64,000 nucleotides of DNA from Phallusia mammillata (taxonomy: Eukaryota; Chordata; Ascidiacea; Phlebobranchia; Ascidiidae), in the NCBI GenBank assembly GCA_003260075.1, contig QLIY01000119.1, forward strand, positions 1 through 64,000, read 5' to 3'. A program made the translations under genes and the position numbers. Of this stretch, positions 47,102 through 60,800 are shown one piece after another. Numbering within the stretch: position 1 is the first letter of the stretch; each line of letters opens with the position of its first letter. The notes below the pieces were generated by a model that did no database searches, was not told where the DNA came from, and saw nothing but the letters and a program-made list of their open reading frames with translations.

Positions 47102-48760
47102 CTGGAAACAAAATGTAAGGGATTTTATCCTGATCCGAAATATTTTCACAGGGCTACATGTCTATCAATGCGAAAAGGGTATTATTAGTATGACTGATTT
47201 GCATATAACTTTTGCATGGAAAAACATTTTAGAAACAAGCCATTTTAGCTTAACCCAGCTTAGCACTGGCGACAAAGTTAGCATCTCGTATTCTGTACAT
47301 TCGTATAACTGCTTTTTGACCATATGTTTTTGTATGTACAGTATTAGTGATCTTAGTACAAGCATAAATGAAATATTTGCTAAATTATTTTTTTACATTG
47401 CAGTAGGTTGCATTCAAAGACAAAAGTAACTAATTTTAATCATTATTTCTTTTTCATATTTTACTATTTTTTTGACGAAAACATTTATTTCACAGGTTTT
47501 ATCGATTAAATATCTCTGTGTGGTTCTAGGTGCAGCAGTGGTTCAAACCTGGCGTTGGCGTTTAAAACTGTGTTGGTGTAACAGACCCCCTACAAAGTTC
47601 TCTTCAGAACTTCGGCTTTTCCAAGCCCCTTAGGACCGACAAATTTGTCTGGTTTAAGTGAAGTTTCGTATTAACCGATGTCGAAGAGTTCAACCCTTAC
47701 CCCCCCCCCGTAACAGACCCCCTACAAAGTTCTCTTCAGAACTTCGGCTTTTCCAAGTCCCTTAGGACCGACAAATTTGTCTGGTTTAGGTGAAGTTTCG
47801 TATTAACCGATGTCGAAGAGTTCAACCCTTCATTTGTACCTCAAGTTTTGTCCAAATTAGGCAAAGATCCGGATTAAATGAATCCAGTTAAACTGAGGTT
47901 TCTGTATAAAGAAGCGAAAAACATCCATCGCATTGTTACCTTGATTTCAGGATGAAAAATGTTGCTTAGCGGAAGATAGAATCTTGATCCTTCATCATCG
48001 TCATCTGTCTCCACCTGCAACATCCCAGCTTGAACGAATGCGGTCAATTCGAGACGCAGAGGAGCCTTGTCAAGTCCATGCACGCGCTCAAGCTGATAAA
48101 AATAAACAACAATTTTAACTTTTTAAGTATCCCGTATTTGCCACGGTTGCATATTGTTAGTGTTTTAGAAAAACAACATTTAGAGAGCCAATGTGAATAA
48201 CCCAGTATTGCTCTTCTAGCAGTTTATTATAAATAATCGACGTTTCGACATCCCATAAGAGTAATACTGGTTTATACTTTAAGCCTGGCAGCAATAGCTT
48301 ATGAACCAGTGTGCATGTTTAAACAATATATAAATAAAATTCATAGACAGGTATTCAATAATTTTAGAATTTGTGGCATTAAACAAGGTTGGTGAGACGT
48401 ATCTTTTCCAGCTGTTACTCCCAACAAACTGGACTTCTGTTATCTGGCTATAAAAGACCATACTGCAAATCACTTGTCACCAGCTGCATCCCCCCCCCCT
48501 GGTGAGACGTATCTTTTCCAGCTGTTACTCCCAACAAACTGGACTTCCGTTATCTGGCTATAAAAGACCATACTGCATATCTCTTGTCACCAGCTGCACT
48601 AATGAGACCTTGTAAGTCAAAACAGTGTGCACTGTCTGCAGCTTACTCACCATGTGATGACTTCATGCTTTTATATTAGAGGATTTGTATTTACAATGTA
48701 CCTCGCTTCTGCGCACCTTTTTATCCATCGTTTTTATGCGACGTTTGTTTCGCACCTTTT

Positions 48761-48802
<42 letters not shown>

Positions 48803-51800
48803 TGGGCCGTTATTTTCACCATTAAACTTATGAACAGATCCGTATATATAGTGTTCTAAATCATTTTTGTAAGTTATTGTCAAAATCTTATGGAACCAAA
48901 TTATCTAACTTCTTTCCAAGTATTCATATTCAATAGCTTTAAACACCTGTTAAGCGAGTTGTAGCATAACGGAGTATAATGAAAGTAACATAAACAAGCC
49001 AAACACTGCCTGTAAACTTAGCATCTCGTCTCCCGTACCTTGCCATCAATCTTGCGTTGCTCCGGTGCATCGAGAGTCATGAATCCGTGTGAATATGCGC
49101 GCCATTCTTTTCCATGCCTTCCCTCAGTAGCACGGCTCATAAGAGGATGGAAAACTGACGTCACGATCACGTGATCGTGGGCTGCAGAAAAAAATGGACG
49201 AGAGTTTTTCAAAACCGATTAAATAAAGTTTATTTTTGGAAAAGATTTTTTAACTTTCAAATGAATACCAAACAGCTTTATCGGCCTATTCTTTCGATGC
49301 TAAATATTTTTTCAAAATAATACAGCGAAAATCAACATAGACTTATAACCAGATTGCCATACCGTCCTTATTTCTAAGATTTGTCCTTATTTTGAAGGGC
49401 AATGTCTTAGAAAAACATATTGTCCTTATTTCTAAGAAATGTCCTTGTTTTTGACTTAAGTCGTTATTTTGTCGTATTTTCAACAATTACTAGTCAAATC
49501 CCTGTTACAAGTAACAGTAAACCTCGACCTGAGCTGTCGTAAGATGCATGAAGTATTTTGTACGAACCAAGAAGTTACTGGAATAGGTTGTTTCTGCCCA
49601 AAAATGGCCTGTGATATGTCAATGCTCGTATAAATGCAAAGATTTGTTCAAAAACGTTTGTTTTTCATTTCGTATAAAGTTTAATTTTTCGGTGGTCCTT
49701 ATTTTTGGTTCCATGTTGATGGCAACCCTGCTTATAACTGAGATCAGTCATAAAGCCTTCATGTAGACCAGCATACTAATTTAATTATTACAGTACGCCA
49801 AGCCTATTGAAGCCGGTTCCCCCCCCCCTATTTTTGGTTCCATGTTGATGGCAACCCTGCTTATAACTGAGATCAGCCATAAAGCCTTCATGTAGACCAG
49901 CATACTAATTTAATTATTATAGTACGCCAAGCCTATTGAAGCCGGTGTCCCAAGCATTTCCATGTAGCGAGGCGTGGGCTAGAAAAAACTAGCCTGCGGT
50001 GGGATTCGAACCCACGACAGTCTTCAATAGGCCTACAGTACTGTGATTTACACATGTTTTAACAATGTTAAAAATTCATACCTGGCACAATAACTTGCGG
50101 AGGTTGCATATGGAAAGGTCTTTCTGACTGCTGACCGAAGTGGGGTTCGATTTTCACTGTAACAAGTTTAGGTAGTTTGCTGTAAAATCCCTCATTCGAA
50201 GTTGTTCGAGCACTCAACTCCTGCTACAAAACGAAAAGATAATCTAAGTCAGTGGTTCTCAACCTTGGCCCACGGCCCCCAGAGAGGCCACGCCCACGGT
50301 AGTAGGCTGACTACGAACATCCACCAAAAGTCAGTGAGCTATTTTGTTTCTGGAATTAAGTATGTGACAAATGATTTAATTTTCTAATTTAATCGACTAT
50401 TTCCCCCACTGTTTGTCCATATTAAGGTTTACTTTCAGCAAAAAATATCCAGATAGATGATGGACTTTACAGTTTAGTTGAGTTTGCTACATACATTTCT
50501 TGGTAGAGGGCCACATATCTTACTGGGTTACTTATAGGAAGCCACGAGGCCCTAAAGTTACTTTTAAAGGGCCACGGTGCATGAAAGGTTCAGAACCTGT
50601 GATCTAAGTAAAATAAAATAGACTCTCTGGCTTAATAGGAATATCAACAGGCATAGGATATCTTTTAGATCAGTGCTATACCCAAACATTTTTTTATTGC
50701 ATGGCCAAACATACAGTAAAAATCGGTTTATGGCTTGTCAAATTTGGTCAAGTTTAGAATATATTTGCAATTGTACGGCAACAGCCACTTATGACAGCTT
50801 ATTTCATATAATACTATAAGATCAAGTCTAAGTATTTTGCATGGGCCATGGCCCAAAATTCGGGAATTGGCCTTAACAAGAGTACAAAACGAAAAAAACT
50901 ATTTAGTTTTTTTCTGATTAATGTAGACTTTTAGTAAGATACAAAACAAGCGAGTCACAATGTTGTGAAGTAAAAATAAATTCTCAGAACAGTGATCAAA
51001 GGGTACTTTTAGCATAAGAAACGAAAGTGTGGCCCCATGATTTCGGCGTCTAACAAAACAAAAGTATACCACCGCATTTTTGTGTGTTTCACCGCCCTTT
51101 TTGCCTCATAACAACTTTGTGTTTTCAATTTGTGTTATAACCCTGATGAAGGTGTCTCGTATGTGACATCGAAACGTTGGCATATTATAATATAAAGACT
51201 GCTGGAAGAGCTTAAAGTTCGTTGAAACTAAAGTATATCTGTTGCTGCACTTCATGACAAAATCAGACAAAGGGGTATCTTACATTTCCTTCATACGGCC
51301 CTGTCTACACACATACGCCCCCCCCCCGATGAAGGTGTCTCGTATGGGACATCGAAACGTCGGCATATTATAATATAAAGACTGATGGAAAAGATAAAAT
51401 TCGTTAAACTAAATTATATCTGTTGCTGCACTTTATGACAAAATCAGACAAAGGGGCATCTTACATTGCCTTAATACGGCCCTGTCTATAGACATACCAC
51501 ACTCTTAAATTATAAAAAGTTCTTACTTGGGTTGACGGCGTTTCTAGGGGTTCATTATAGGTCATCTTGCCAAGCGATTTGGTCACACTGACCTTGCTGC
51601 GGCCTTTAGTAACCTTTAGTGGGAAGACGTCGCCAAACCAGATATTGAGGTCAACGACCTTGCGGTCATCGGGTTCAGGGTAGTTGTAGGTTTTCCAATC
51701 AAGGCGAATATCTAAAAAACAAAAGGTAACAGAATTAGTCAATGAATTTGCATAAAAAGCTTGTAGCTTAACATACAGTAGTTATCACCATTTTTGAAAT

Positions 51801-54800
51801 CGGAGCAAGCAAAAAGTTCGTCTTGAAGGTAGAGCTACTAACACCATAACGCAAATGACAACCAAAAGTCGATTGGTTATATCTCGAAAAATNTCGATTG
51901 GTTATATCTCCAAAAATGCTTACGGTTAGGGCTATTAGGGTCGGGGTAAGATATTAGCACTTAAAATTCAATAAAACTAACCCAAAAAATTAGTTACTAA
52001 CGTAAAAATTTTGAAAACTTATTTCCCAACCCAACCCATTTATAGCCGCTAAATAAAAAAATTCAGCTCTTTACGCCCCCTAATCTCCCGAGGTTGTTAT
52101 TTACGTTATGGTGTTAGTAGCTCTACCCGTCTTTAAAAAAAACTTCCTGTTTTGTTACTTACAAAACTGCGTTTTTTTCGCTGTGATAGTTATGTTATTT
52201 AAGAAAAATATAACTTTGGGGTTGGTAAAGTGTAACAACGTGCTATGTAATGCATTGTAACGAAACTATGGTGTCGCCAAAGACAGTTGTTGAAAACCGT
52301 CCGGCATTTTACCCACGCCGATATGGTAACCCTAGCCTAGCTGGCATCTTCAGTTTCTAATCAAATAGGACAGAAACGAAAAAGTTAAGTTTAAAGCGGT
52401 TGGATGTGAATCTAGAAGAGTTCTCACCGCACGAGCTTCGATTGTTGACTCTCAGTTTCCTAGCAACGCTTGCTCCTCCCTCGAGATGCGTCCCAAACCT
52501 TACCACTGCATCTTTGTCCTCGTGACTTGCAACTTGGAAGCTTAGAGGACATCCGGACACATTGAGTTCAACTGGGATTTTTTTATCTTCCAAACCTAAG
52601 AGAAAGTCAAAAATTTCGAAGCAAATTTGAAAATATTAACAAACGTAAATTTGTGAAAATAGATTTTATTTAGAGAGCTTAAATGGTCTAAAGATGTGTC
52701 ATAAAGACGTTTTCCTTTTTTGTGCCTCACAGCTCGTATGGCTAAAAACTCGGCATCAAAAGTGGCGATGTTAGCATGTTAGGTACCAAGTACGTACACA
52801 CTATAGTTATACTACGTCTCTTTTTTAAGCGGTACGTTACCACTCGATGACTATAGTAGTCTGTAATTATTTTTGTAGTTTAATTGAAAAAGAAAACTAA
52901 AGATGTCCACAGGAGTGCAAAAGCTTTTGAAAGATTTGCTTCACTATCAAAGTTATTAGGTTGTTTGTTTTTGTACAAATATTCAGGAGTACACGTTCAA
53001 GTTAGGGTACTGTGTTGTTCTTTTGTATGGCCAATTCCCGTCGTGCTGATATAACAGCCCGTTATGTGCAAAGCGTTACCATAAACGGAGTATATAGGCA
53101 AAAACTTAATAAATTCAAAAAGATACCAAAAATCTGGTGCATTTAAAGCTGTCTGTCAATAAACAGCACGATGACGTCATCATCGAATAAACAGCACGAT
53201 GACGTACATATATTACCTTCAATATATGTACACAACGTACCTTCAATATGGCAAGTAAGTGTGTCTTTGTACTCTCCCCACATATCAGCCCCCCCCCCAA
53301 AACTTAATAAATTCAAAAAGATACCAAAAATCTGGTGCATTTAAAGATGTCTGTCACGAATAAACAACACGATGACGTCATCATCGAATAAACAGCACGA
53401 TGACGTACATATATTGATGACGTCATTTAATATGACATCACATTAGCGATTGTGTCAACATCATACCTTCAATGTGGCACGTAAGTGTGTCTTTGTACTC
53501 TCCCCACATATCAGAATAGGCCGATACAGTGATTTCCTGCGACTGATAAGGGCCAAGAAATCCACGATCGGGTTCAACGAGAAACGCAGCACCTCGTCCG
53601 TTCTCCAACATAAGCTTGGCGTTGTCTGTTACAAAAAATGGTTTTGGGTAAAATTTTAAACTTTGTTTTCAGTGGTGTTAGTGGTTCACAACTTGTGGTA
53701 GGCGTACCGCTGGTAGTACGAGCTTTTTAGGTGGCACGAGAGTAGTTTTCTGTAGCACTCAATTTAAGTTTGATACAAAATTGCTACTTAACTGACCCAT
53801 CTGGTTAGCCCTGGTTTCGAGCAAAACTTGTGTTTTGGACATCCCCCCCCCCCCACCGCTGGTAGTACGAGCTTTTTAGGTGGCACGAGAGTAGTTTTCT
53901 GTTCCACTCAATTTAAGTTTGATACAAAATTGCTACTTAACTGACCCATCTGTTTAACCCTGGATTGGGGCAAAACTTGTGTATTGGACATCTGTTTCGA
54001 ATTGCAACTTTGCTAGTTTTAGAAATATGCTAGCCTAGTCAAGAAAATGGGTCATTTCTTGGACTACTAATTTAAACAGGGTGTAGGTGGTAAGCAGCGA
54101 TAGAAAAAATCGTCAGGTAGTACGCCATTAATGACAAGGTCCATTAAAAAAAATAGCCCTAAAAACAACAACATGTGTTTACTGCCGTAAGCCACACGTG
54201 GCTATTTAGTTGATAAAAGTATGTGATATGTTATGAAATTTTATAGGAGTGCTAAAAACGACAGACATAAAATGTTGCTATACAGTCGAATTTAATCTGC
54301 CAATGTGGTAAAGACAATTCAAGACAGTTTCTACAATTGTGATAAGTCTAATACTAAAAGCTTTGATTTGAGAGTTTATGATTAGAAATTCAGTAAAATA
54401 CAACACATTGAAATTTTAAGGAAATGGGTTTAAATTTACCTCCCCCCCCCCTAAAATGTTGCTATACAGTCGAATTTAATCTGCCAATGTGGTAAAGACC
54501 AATCAAGACAGTTTCTACAATTGTGATAAGTCTAATACTGAAAGCTTTAATTTGAGAGTTTATGATTAGAAATTCAGTAAAATACAATACATTGAAATTT
54601 TAAGGAAATGGGTTTAAATTTACCTTCTTGTGCTTGCTGAGCAGTCTTTGCTAACGGATCAGCAAGATTTGGAGTACGTCCTAGCATCATACGACGGGTT
54701 CTGTAACTCTTAAAGTCCATTGAAACCTGTCTTGTAGACGCGTTGTGACACTGTTAAAATTGGAAATAAAGTTTCGTGTACTGGAAACTGCAAAACGTTT

Positions 54801-57800
54801 TTCGACATTTTTTGCAGATCAGTTTAAAATTCTTAAAAAAGGTTCTGTAAGCTTGTGAATGCCTAATTCCCTAATACAACAAAACATTTATAGCTATTGA
54901 TCGGAAAATTTATTAATAATAGCTGGTTATGCAGTAGTGCAAAAGCGCAGGCTGGCAAGTAGTTAAAAAGTACACCTTGATGTTTATACGGCATCAATAT
55001 GAATGTTATTTGCCTAGATTTTTCTATTTCTAATGCTTTAAAAAGCGCTAAAATGTGAAAAAAATCCCAACAGATTTAAAGTTTCATTATGGACTGCCTT
55101 CTAACTAGAACCAGTTTTTACCGGAAAGTTTTCGACTTCGGCAGACCAGGGAGCTCGTATTGCTGACAAGTTGGTAACCACAACGTTTGACTTTGTAACT
55201 TTTCTCACTCGAACTTCGCCACCAAATTCCACTTTCAGTTCTTTGCTGCAATTTGAAATAAGCAGACTTGGCATAATAAACTTCCATAAACTATTCCAAT
55301 AAGGTATTAAACAGTAAAACCAATAGATAATAAAATGTTTGGTTAAACAGCATTAGTCAGTTTCGGGTAAAGGAATTTATATTTCGCCTATGTGGCGTTT
55401 TTTTTTTAAAAAGTGTTACGAAAATGAATGTTTACAGTCACTTAAAACAATGATAATTCAAGACATTAAAAAATAGCTATCTAAAACGTTTTCAAAATAC
55501 CAGACTACGTGCGCAAACTCCCAACTCCACAATTAACCAAAACAACTAGTCCGATATTTTTCCTTGCAACAGTTTAAATCAGGAGTGGGCAACCTTTGTC
55601 ACTGTGCGGCCAAATACAATTGCAATAATCAGGTCGCGGGCCGCACCTTCATATGACACAAGGTGATTTTACTTCGTTGCATAGCAAAAATGCCTTACTA
55701 CAAGTGAAATTCGCATTCGATTCTCGCAGCATATTGTCAGGTCGCAGAAAAATAGCACCAGGCGCACTAATCTGCTCAAAAACATATAATAATTGGACTC
55801 GTTTGCCAGCACATTTAAAATCCAGGTGTCTCTGCGGGCCGCACAACTTTTATTCAAGGGCCGCATGTGGCCCGCGGGCCGCAGGTTGCCCAACCCTGGT
55901 TTAAATCAAACTTTCAAGTATACAATAGGTAAAATTTGCCTCGTTTTAAATAAGTCCCTCCAATAAGTTAATTGCTTATTTAAAAACTATAACGTTATAC
56001 CACTCACCCTTCTGTGCCAGGAGTCGCGTAGTCAACTGAGAGATCTTTTACATTAGCGTAGAAGCCAAGCACAATAGGATGGCTCATTCCTTCGATCTTG
56101 CATGGCACGTAAACAGCGGTCACTTCCCCTGTCACGTGACTGGTCAGTGTCACCTAGGCAACACAATCACCAGCGTTAAGCCCAAAGGATTGTTTGGCGT
56201 TTTAGCAATAAGTTTATATGTTTTCAAACAAACGATGTGACATATATAGCCTTTTTTGAACCAGTATTTGCTATACTCTATCATGAAGGTTACAGATAAC
56301 AAATCCAATGCAATTTGTTAAAAGCCTTTTCAAACCAGACCTGCAAACCGGGCGCCTTCCCGGCCATGTTAGTGGTTCATTGCCTTAATCGTGCCTAAGT
56401 TTACTTTCGTATCGTAATTTCATGTTATAAAATCTTTCGAGCCAAGGTTCAGGCTATACAACTATGTTGCAAGTGCAATAGTTGTCAGGAAAACAGCCAG
56501 TGATAAGAAGTTACCTTACGACAGATATACTTTACCAAGCAAGCGACCGATTTCCACATTTAGAGGTTCTTAACCGAGGGTGAATTTCACATTCTCTGGG
56601 GGCAGTGCTTTTTTAAGGTGTTTTGGGGGACCAAAACGGTCCCCCAAATTTCTCCAGCGGTTTCCCAAAATTTGGACTTGCAATTCGGCAAATATGGCTA
56701 TTTTTGGGTATTTAAATGAAACACTTGGGTCTTTAAAACTACTTAGCAGTCACCCAAACCAAACCTTAAAAAAAAGTCTCTTAAAACTACTTAGCGGTCA
56801 CCCAAACCAAACCTTAAAAAAAAACCTCCTTAAAACTACTTAGCGGTCACCCAAACCAAACCTTAAAAAAACCTGTCTGGGGGTATGTTTTGGTAAGCAA
56901 ACTATATTTAAGGTATACGGGATTATTGTATTAAAGAAACTTGATGGCCTTACTAACCAAAAATAGTATTATATAGTGACAAATCAAAGAGCAATAGTCC
57001 TTTAGTAAAGCCAAAACTGAAACCGAATGTTTTTTGAAATATCTTCACATCTATAAAAAGTTGGAACCTTTCTACGGTACTAAACGTGGTCTTGGCACAA
57101 AAAGGTTATACCTCGATGGTGCGTTCCTCCCGCGGTGCTAAGACTCCCTTGTCAGGCGACACAGTGACTTCACAAGAGTTTGCCTGCTTGCCTAGTGGCT
57201 TTGAAAATGTAAAGGCGGTTGGGAATAGAGTTTGGTTGATGATAACGGCCTGAGTAGACTTAGGCACCGAAAGAAAAGTTTCTTGCAGTACCAAAGTGCA
57301 TTCAGCGAAACAAGCCTGTAACATAATGGAGAATATATTTTATTAAAGCTATAGGCATGTTTTTTGATAAAAACATTTATGCTGAATAAAAGTAAAAAAA
57401 AACTCTTACCATTTTGGCAAACTGTACCTTTATTGTAAATAACTTATTGCATTTATTGTGGCATGCGTAATTGGTTTCATTTTGTGAAAAACTATGTTGC
57501 TTTTCACGATTATATGAGTAAGCTAATGCAAGGGTGTGCAACGTGCAACCCATTGATTGGAGGCACGACCCGCAAATACGATTGGATTTTAAATGTACTG
57601 AAAAACGAGTCCTATTATTTTTGAGCAGATCAATGCGCCCGGTGCTATTTTTCTGAGACCTGGCAATATGCGGATAGAATCAAACGCAAATTTTACTTGT
57701 CAACCTAATGTAGGCATATTTGGTTTGCCCCCCCCCCCCCATTTTACTTGTTAACTCAATATAGGCATATTTGGTATGCAAAGTAAAATCACCTTGTGTT

Positions 57801-60800
57801 GTATAAAGGTGCAGCCCGCGATCTAATTATGGTAATTGTATTGGGTCCCACAACGCGAAAGGTTGTACATCTCTTAGCTAATAGGGCTTATTAATTTATG
57901 TATGAAAAATTATTTTTTAATCTAACAAAAACGATATACAAACACTTTTAACTGTTTTTATCATACTTGCGCTTATTAAATCTTGCGTTTTTTTGGCTTA
58001 CCTGTTGGGTTTGAACTTCACCTCTGACCGCCACACTTGAACTTTGACCTCCATCGACGTGCAAATTGATCACAGTGTTCAGAGTGGACGCAGCAGTTGG
58101 CCGGACCCCCCCCCCATATGATTTCTATATTTCTAACGGTGTTGTATCATGGTTACAGAAAAATTCCGGCTTGGTGAATATTTCATCGCGGATTGTGCAG
58201 CAACGATTTGTCTCAACCGGCAAAATAAACTCAACCGTACTGAGCCCCCCCCCCCCATATGATTTCTATATTTCTAACGGTGTTGTATCATGGTTACAGA
58301 AAAACTCCGGCTTGGTGAATATTTTATCGCGGATTGTGCTGCAACGATTTGTTTCAACCGGCAAATAAAATAAACTCAACCGTACTGAGCTTGTAGGTAA
58401 TATGATGTCCCCGGGAGGCTAATAGCATTTAATTTACTCTTTTCAAGTCCACATGACCTGAACTGAGCTTAAATTGTCATATGATAAAAATGCACCATTC
58501 ATTTTGTCTATTATATATGGTGTGTAGGTTTCAAACCATGCCATCTTGTGACATAGGGTTGTGTGCCTTTTTGCTTACTCCAATCACCAAAACACACTAT
58601 CCGGTAATCGTATGACCAATTCAAGTAGTTTTGTGCAAATAACCGACGTGGGATTACGCGAATTTGTCCGCTACAAAACTATCTGCATAATTTACCAATG
58701 GAACTACGCAAGGGAACAAACCATGACTTACGTTCCAGAATTTTCTGGCTTAGTCAGCTTCCACGATGCGTTTAGTTGAGTTGTATTCCGAATAAACAAC
58801 TTCTCACAAGCCGATGAACCAGGTTTCACGAGACCAAAGTTTATCTGCAAGTTGTCTGCAGACAAAAATAATGGAATTTGTGTGATGGTACCATACCTCA
58901 CTAGTAAGGCCTGGTCTTGTAAACGTAAAATGATTGAAATGTAGCAGGGATTGACTAAAATACAGTGTTCTGTTTGACTAAGCCAAGAGCATCCCAAAAT
59001 AATTTCCTTAACATTATGGCGTCACACATATATGACGTAACAATTTAACTCTTGAAAAAGTTAACCACACTGAAATTTGGTCTTAAGGGGATAAATAAAA
59101 CAGCGAATTTGGAGATGAACTTGGTCCAAACTTTTGCTGGTTCATTTTTTTTAACTGATTAACCGGACTTGAATAAGGTCAAGAAAGCATTGAAAAGCCT
59201 GGACCACCTCATGTTACTGTATTAAAAAATCAACGTTTTTATTTATAAACCCTTTTCATCAATTTTGAACAAACAAATTAGATCATGACGAAATGTTATG
59301 ACGTCATTTGTGTGCAGCCATCGGCTATGACGTCAAGCCTGGAGCATCTCATGTTATTAAAAAATCATCTTAGTACCACTTTCGTTAATTAAGATTTTAT
59401 TTAAGCTAATGGCATAGACAAACATACACACTCAAAGTATAGCAAGAAATTTGGTATTTTATACAACACATTCACCACGTACCCATGACCACATTAGGTC
59501 CACTGATGTTAGCATTCACGCTTAAGCTCAATGGCTCCTCCTGGTGTTCGATTTTGCATGTAAGAAGACATTCCAAGGGGCCCGGTTTGGATCCAGTGAT
59601 AGTGACTTCAAGTTCGGCTATTTCACCAGGATTCACCATTCCCACAGGAGGTTCGACTTCTACTATGTTAGGTAGAGTTTCACTGCTCCATGCAAACTCT
59701 ACCGGCGCCATGCTGTAACATTGTGTTAAAAACTGTTTTTAGATAGGGTTTACGTCGGAGTTGTAAGTCGGGCCGGTTGCGAGTTCGGGCTTAGGTTGCT
59801 GCGACAAAAACGAGCCTGATTCCGGCCTGACTTTACACTCTGTGTCAGTATTTTTTTAAATATATTTAATTAGCTAAGTAGCCAGTTGCTGGACCTGACC
59901 TAATGTCAAACAGCCCTAAAACGCCCTGTTTACGGTCAATTGTCTATTGTGTTTGTTGTCTTGATCTTTTCTAGGGCTTCAATGTACAGGCCTTCCAATC
60001 AAACATTCGGGCCTAAACGGGCTTCTCAAAAACGAATCTGGTTTGGACGGGTTTCGGGCTCCAATTTCAGGTCCGTTACAACTCTGGTTTACGTACACAT
60101 TTAAAAACGCACCCCCCCCCCATTTGTAAGAAATGTCATTTCTTTTGCGTCCTTATTTTGTCTTTTTTTAACAATTACAAGTCAAATCCCATCTAAAAGT
60201 AAACGTAAACCAAGGCCTGAGCTGTCGTGAGATGCACGAAGTTTTTTCTACGAACAAGGAGTTGCTGGAACAGACTGTTTCTGGCAAAAAAAATGGCATG
60301 TGAACCCCCCCCCCACATTTAAAACAAAAGCAATGCTTACCAGTAAAGCAACAGAACTATCAAGTTTGTTGCTTTATATGATGAAGTCTTATAAAATTTG
60401 TGGCAATGGATAGGGAGAGGCCAATACTGCAAATGTTCTGTTTGGTCGAGCACCAAGCATCTTATGTTAAAGTTCGGTGCTAGTCCGAGCACGCTTAGGG
60501 CATTAAGCATTACCTATTCCACGCTAGTATTGTAGCTTTCCAAGGCTCCTTACGTCACCAGCGGTGTATTAAGTTGTACAGACCCCAGAAATACGCGTTA
60601 TTCCACCATATAACGCATATATTAAAACAGTCATTTTTGTTTTTGGATACCTTTTCAAGCACTAGTTTCGCATGCAGGGCATGGATACCCACATATAATG
60701 CCCGGGCCAGTTTGTGCAACAAGCAAAATCACCATCATACAGGATTTGCCAAAGTTCAAAAAATGAATGTATTTTTTAAGCTGTAGTTTACTTTGCATGA

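Noticed and set aside
48627..48833. Frame with a polyproline stretch
   Set aside because: The prolines come from the poly-C run at 48762-48802, which is low complexity or artefact.
49990..50020. tRNA gene on the - strand
   Set aside because: Only the T-arm/B box is present; there is no matching acceptor stem, D arm or anticodon arm.
53678..53780. hAT-like element start 'agtggttcacaacttgtgg'
   Set aside because: No matching inverted end or target duplication was found; left unannotated.
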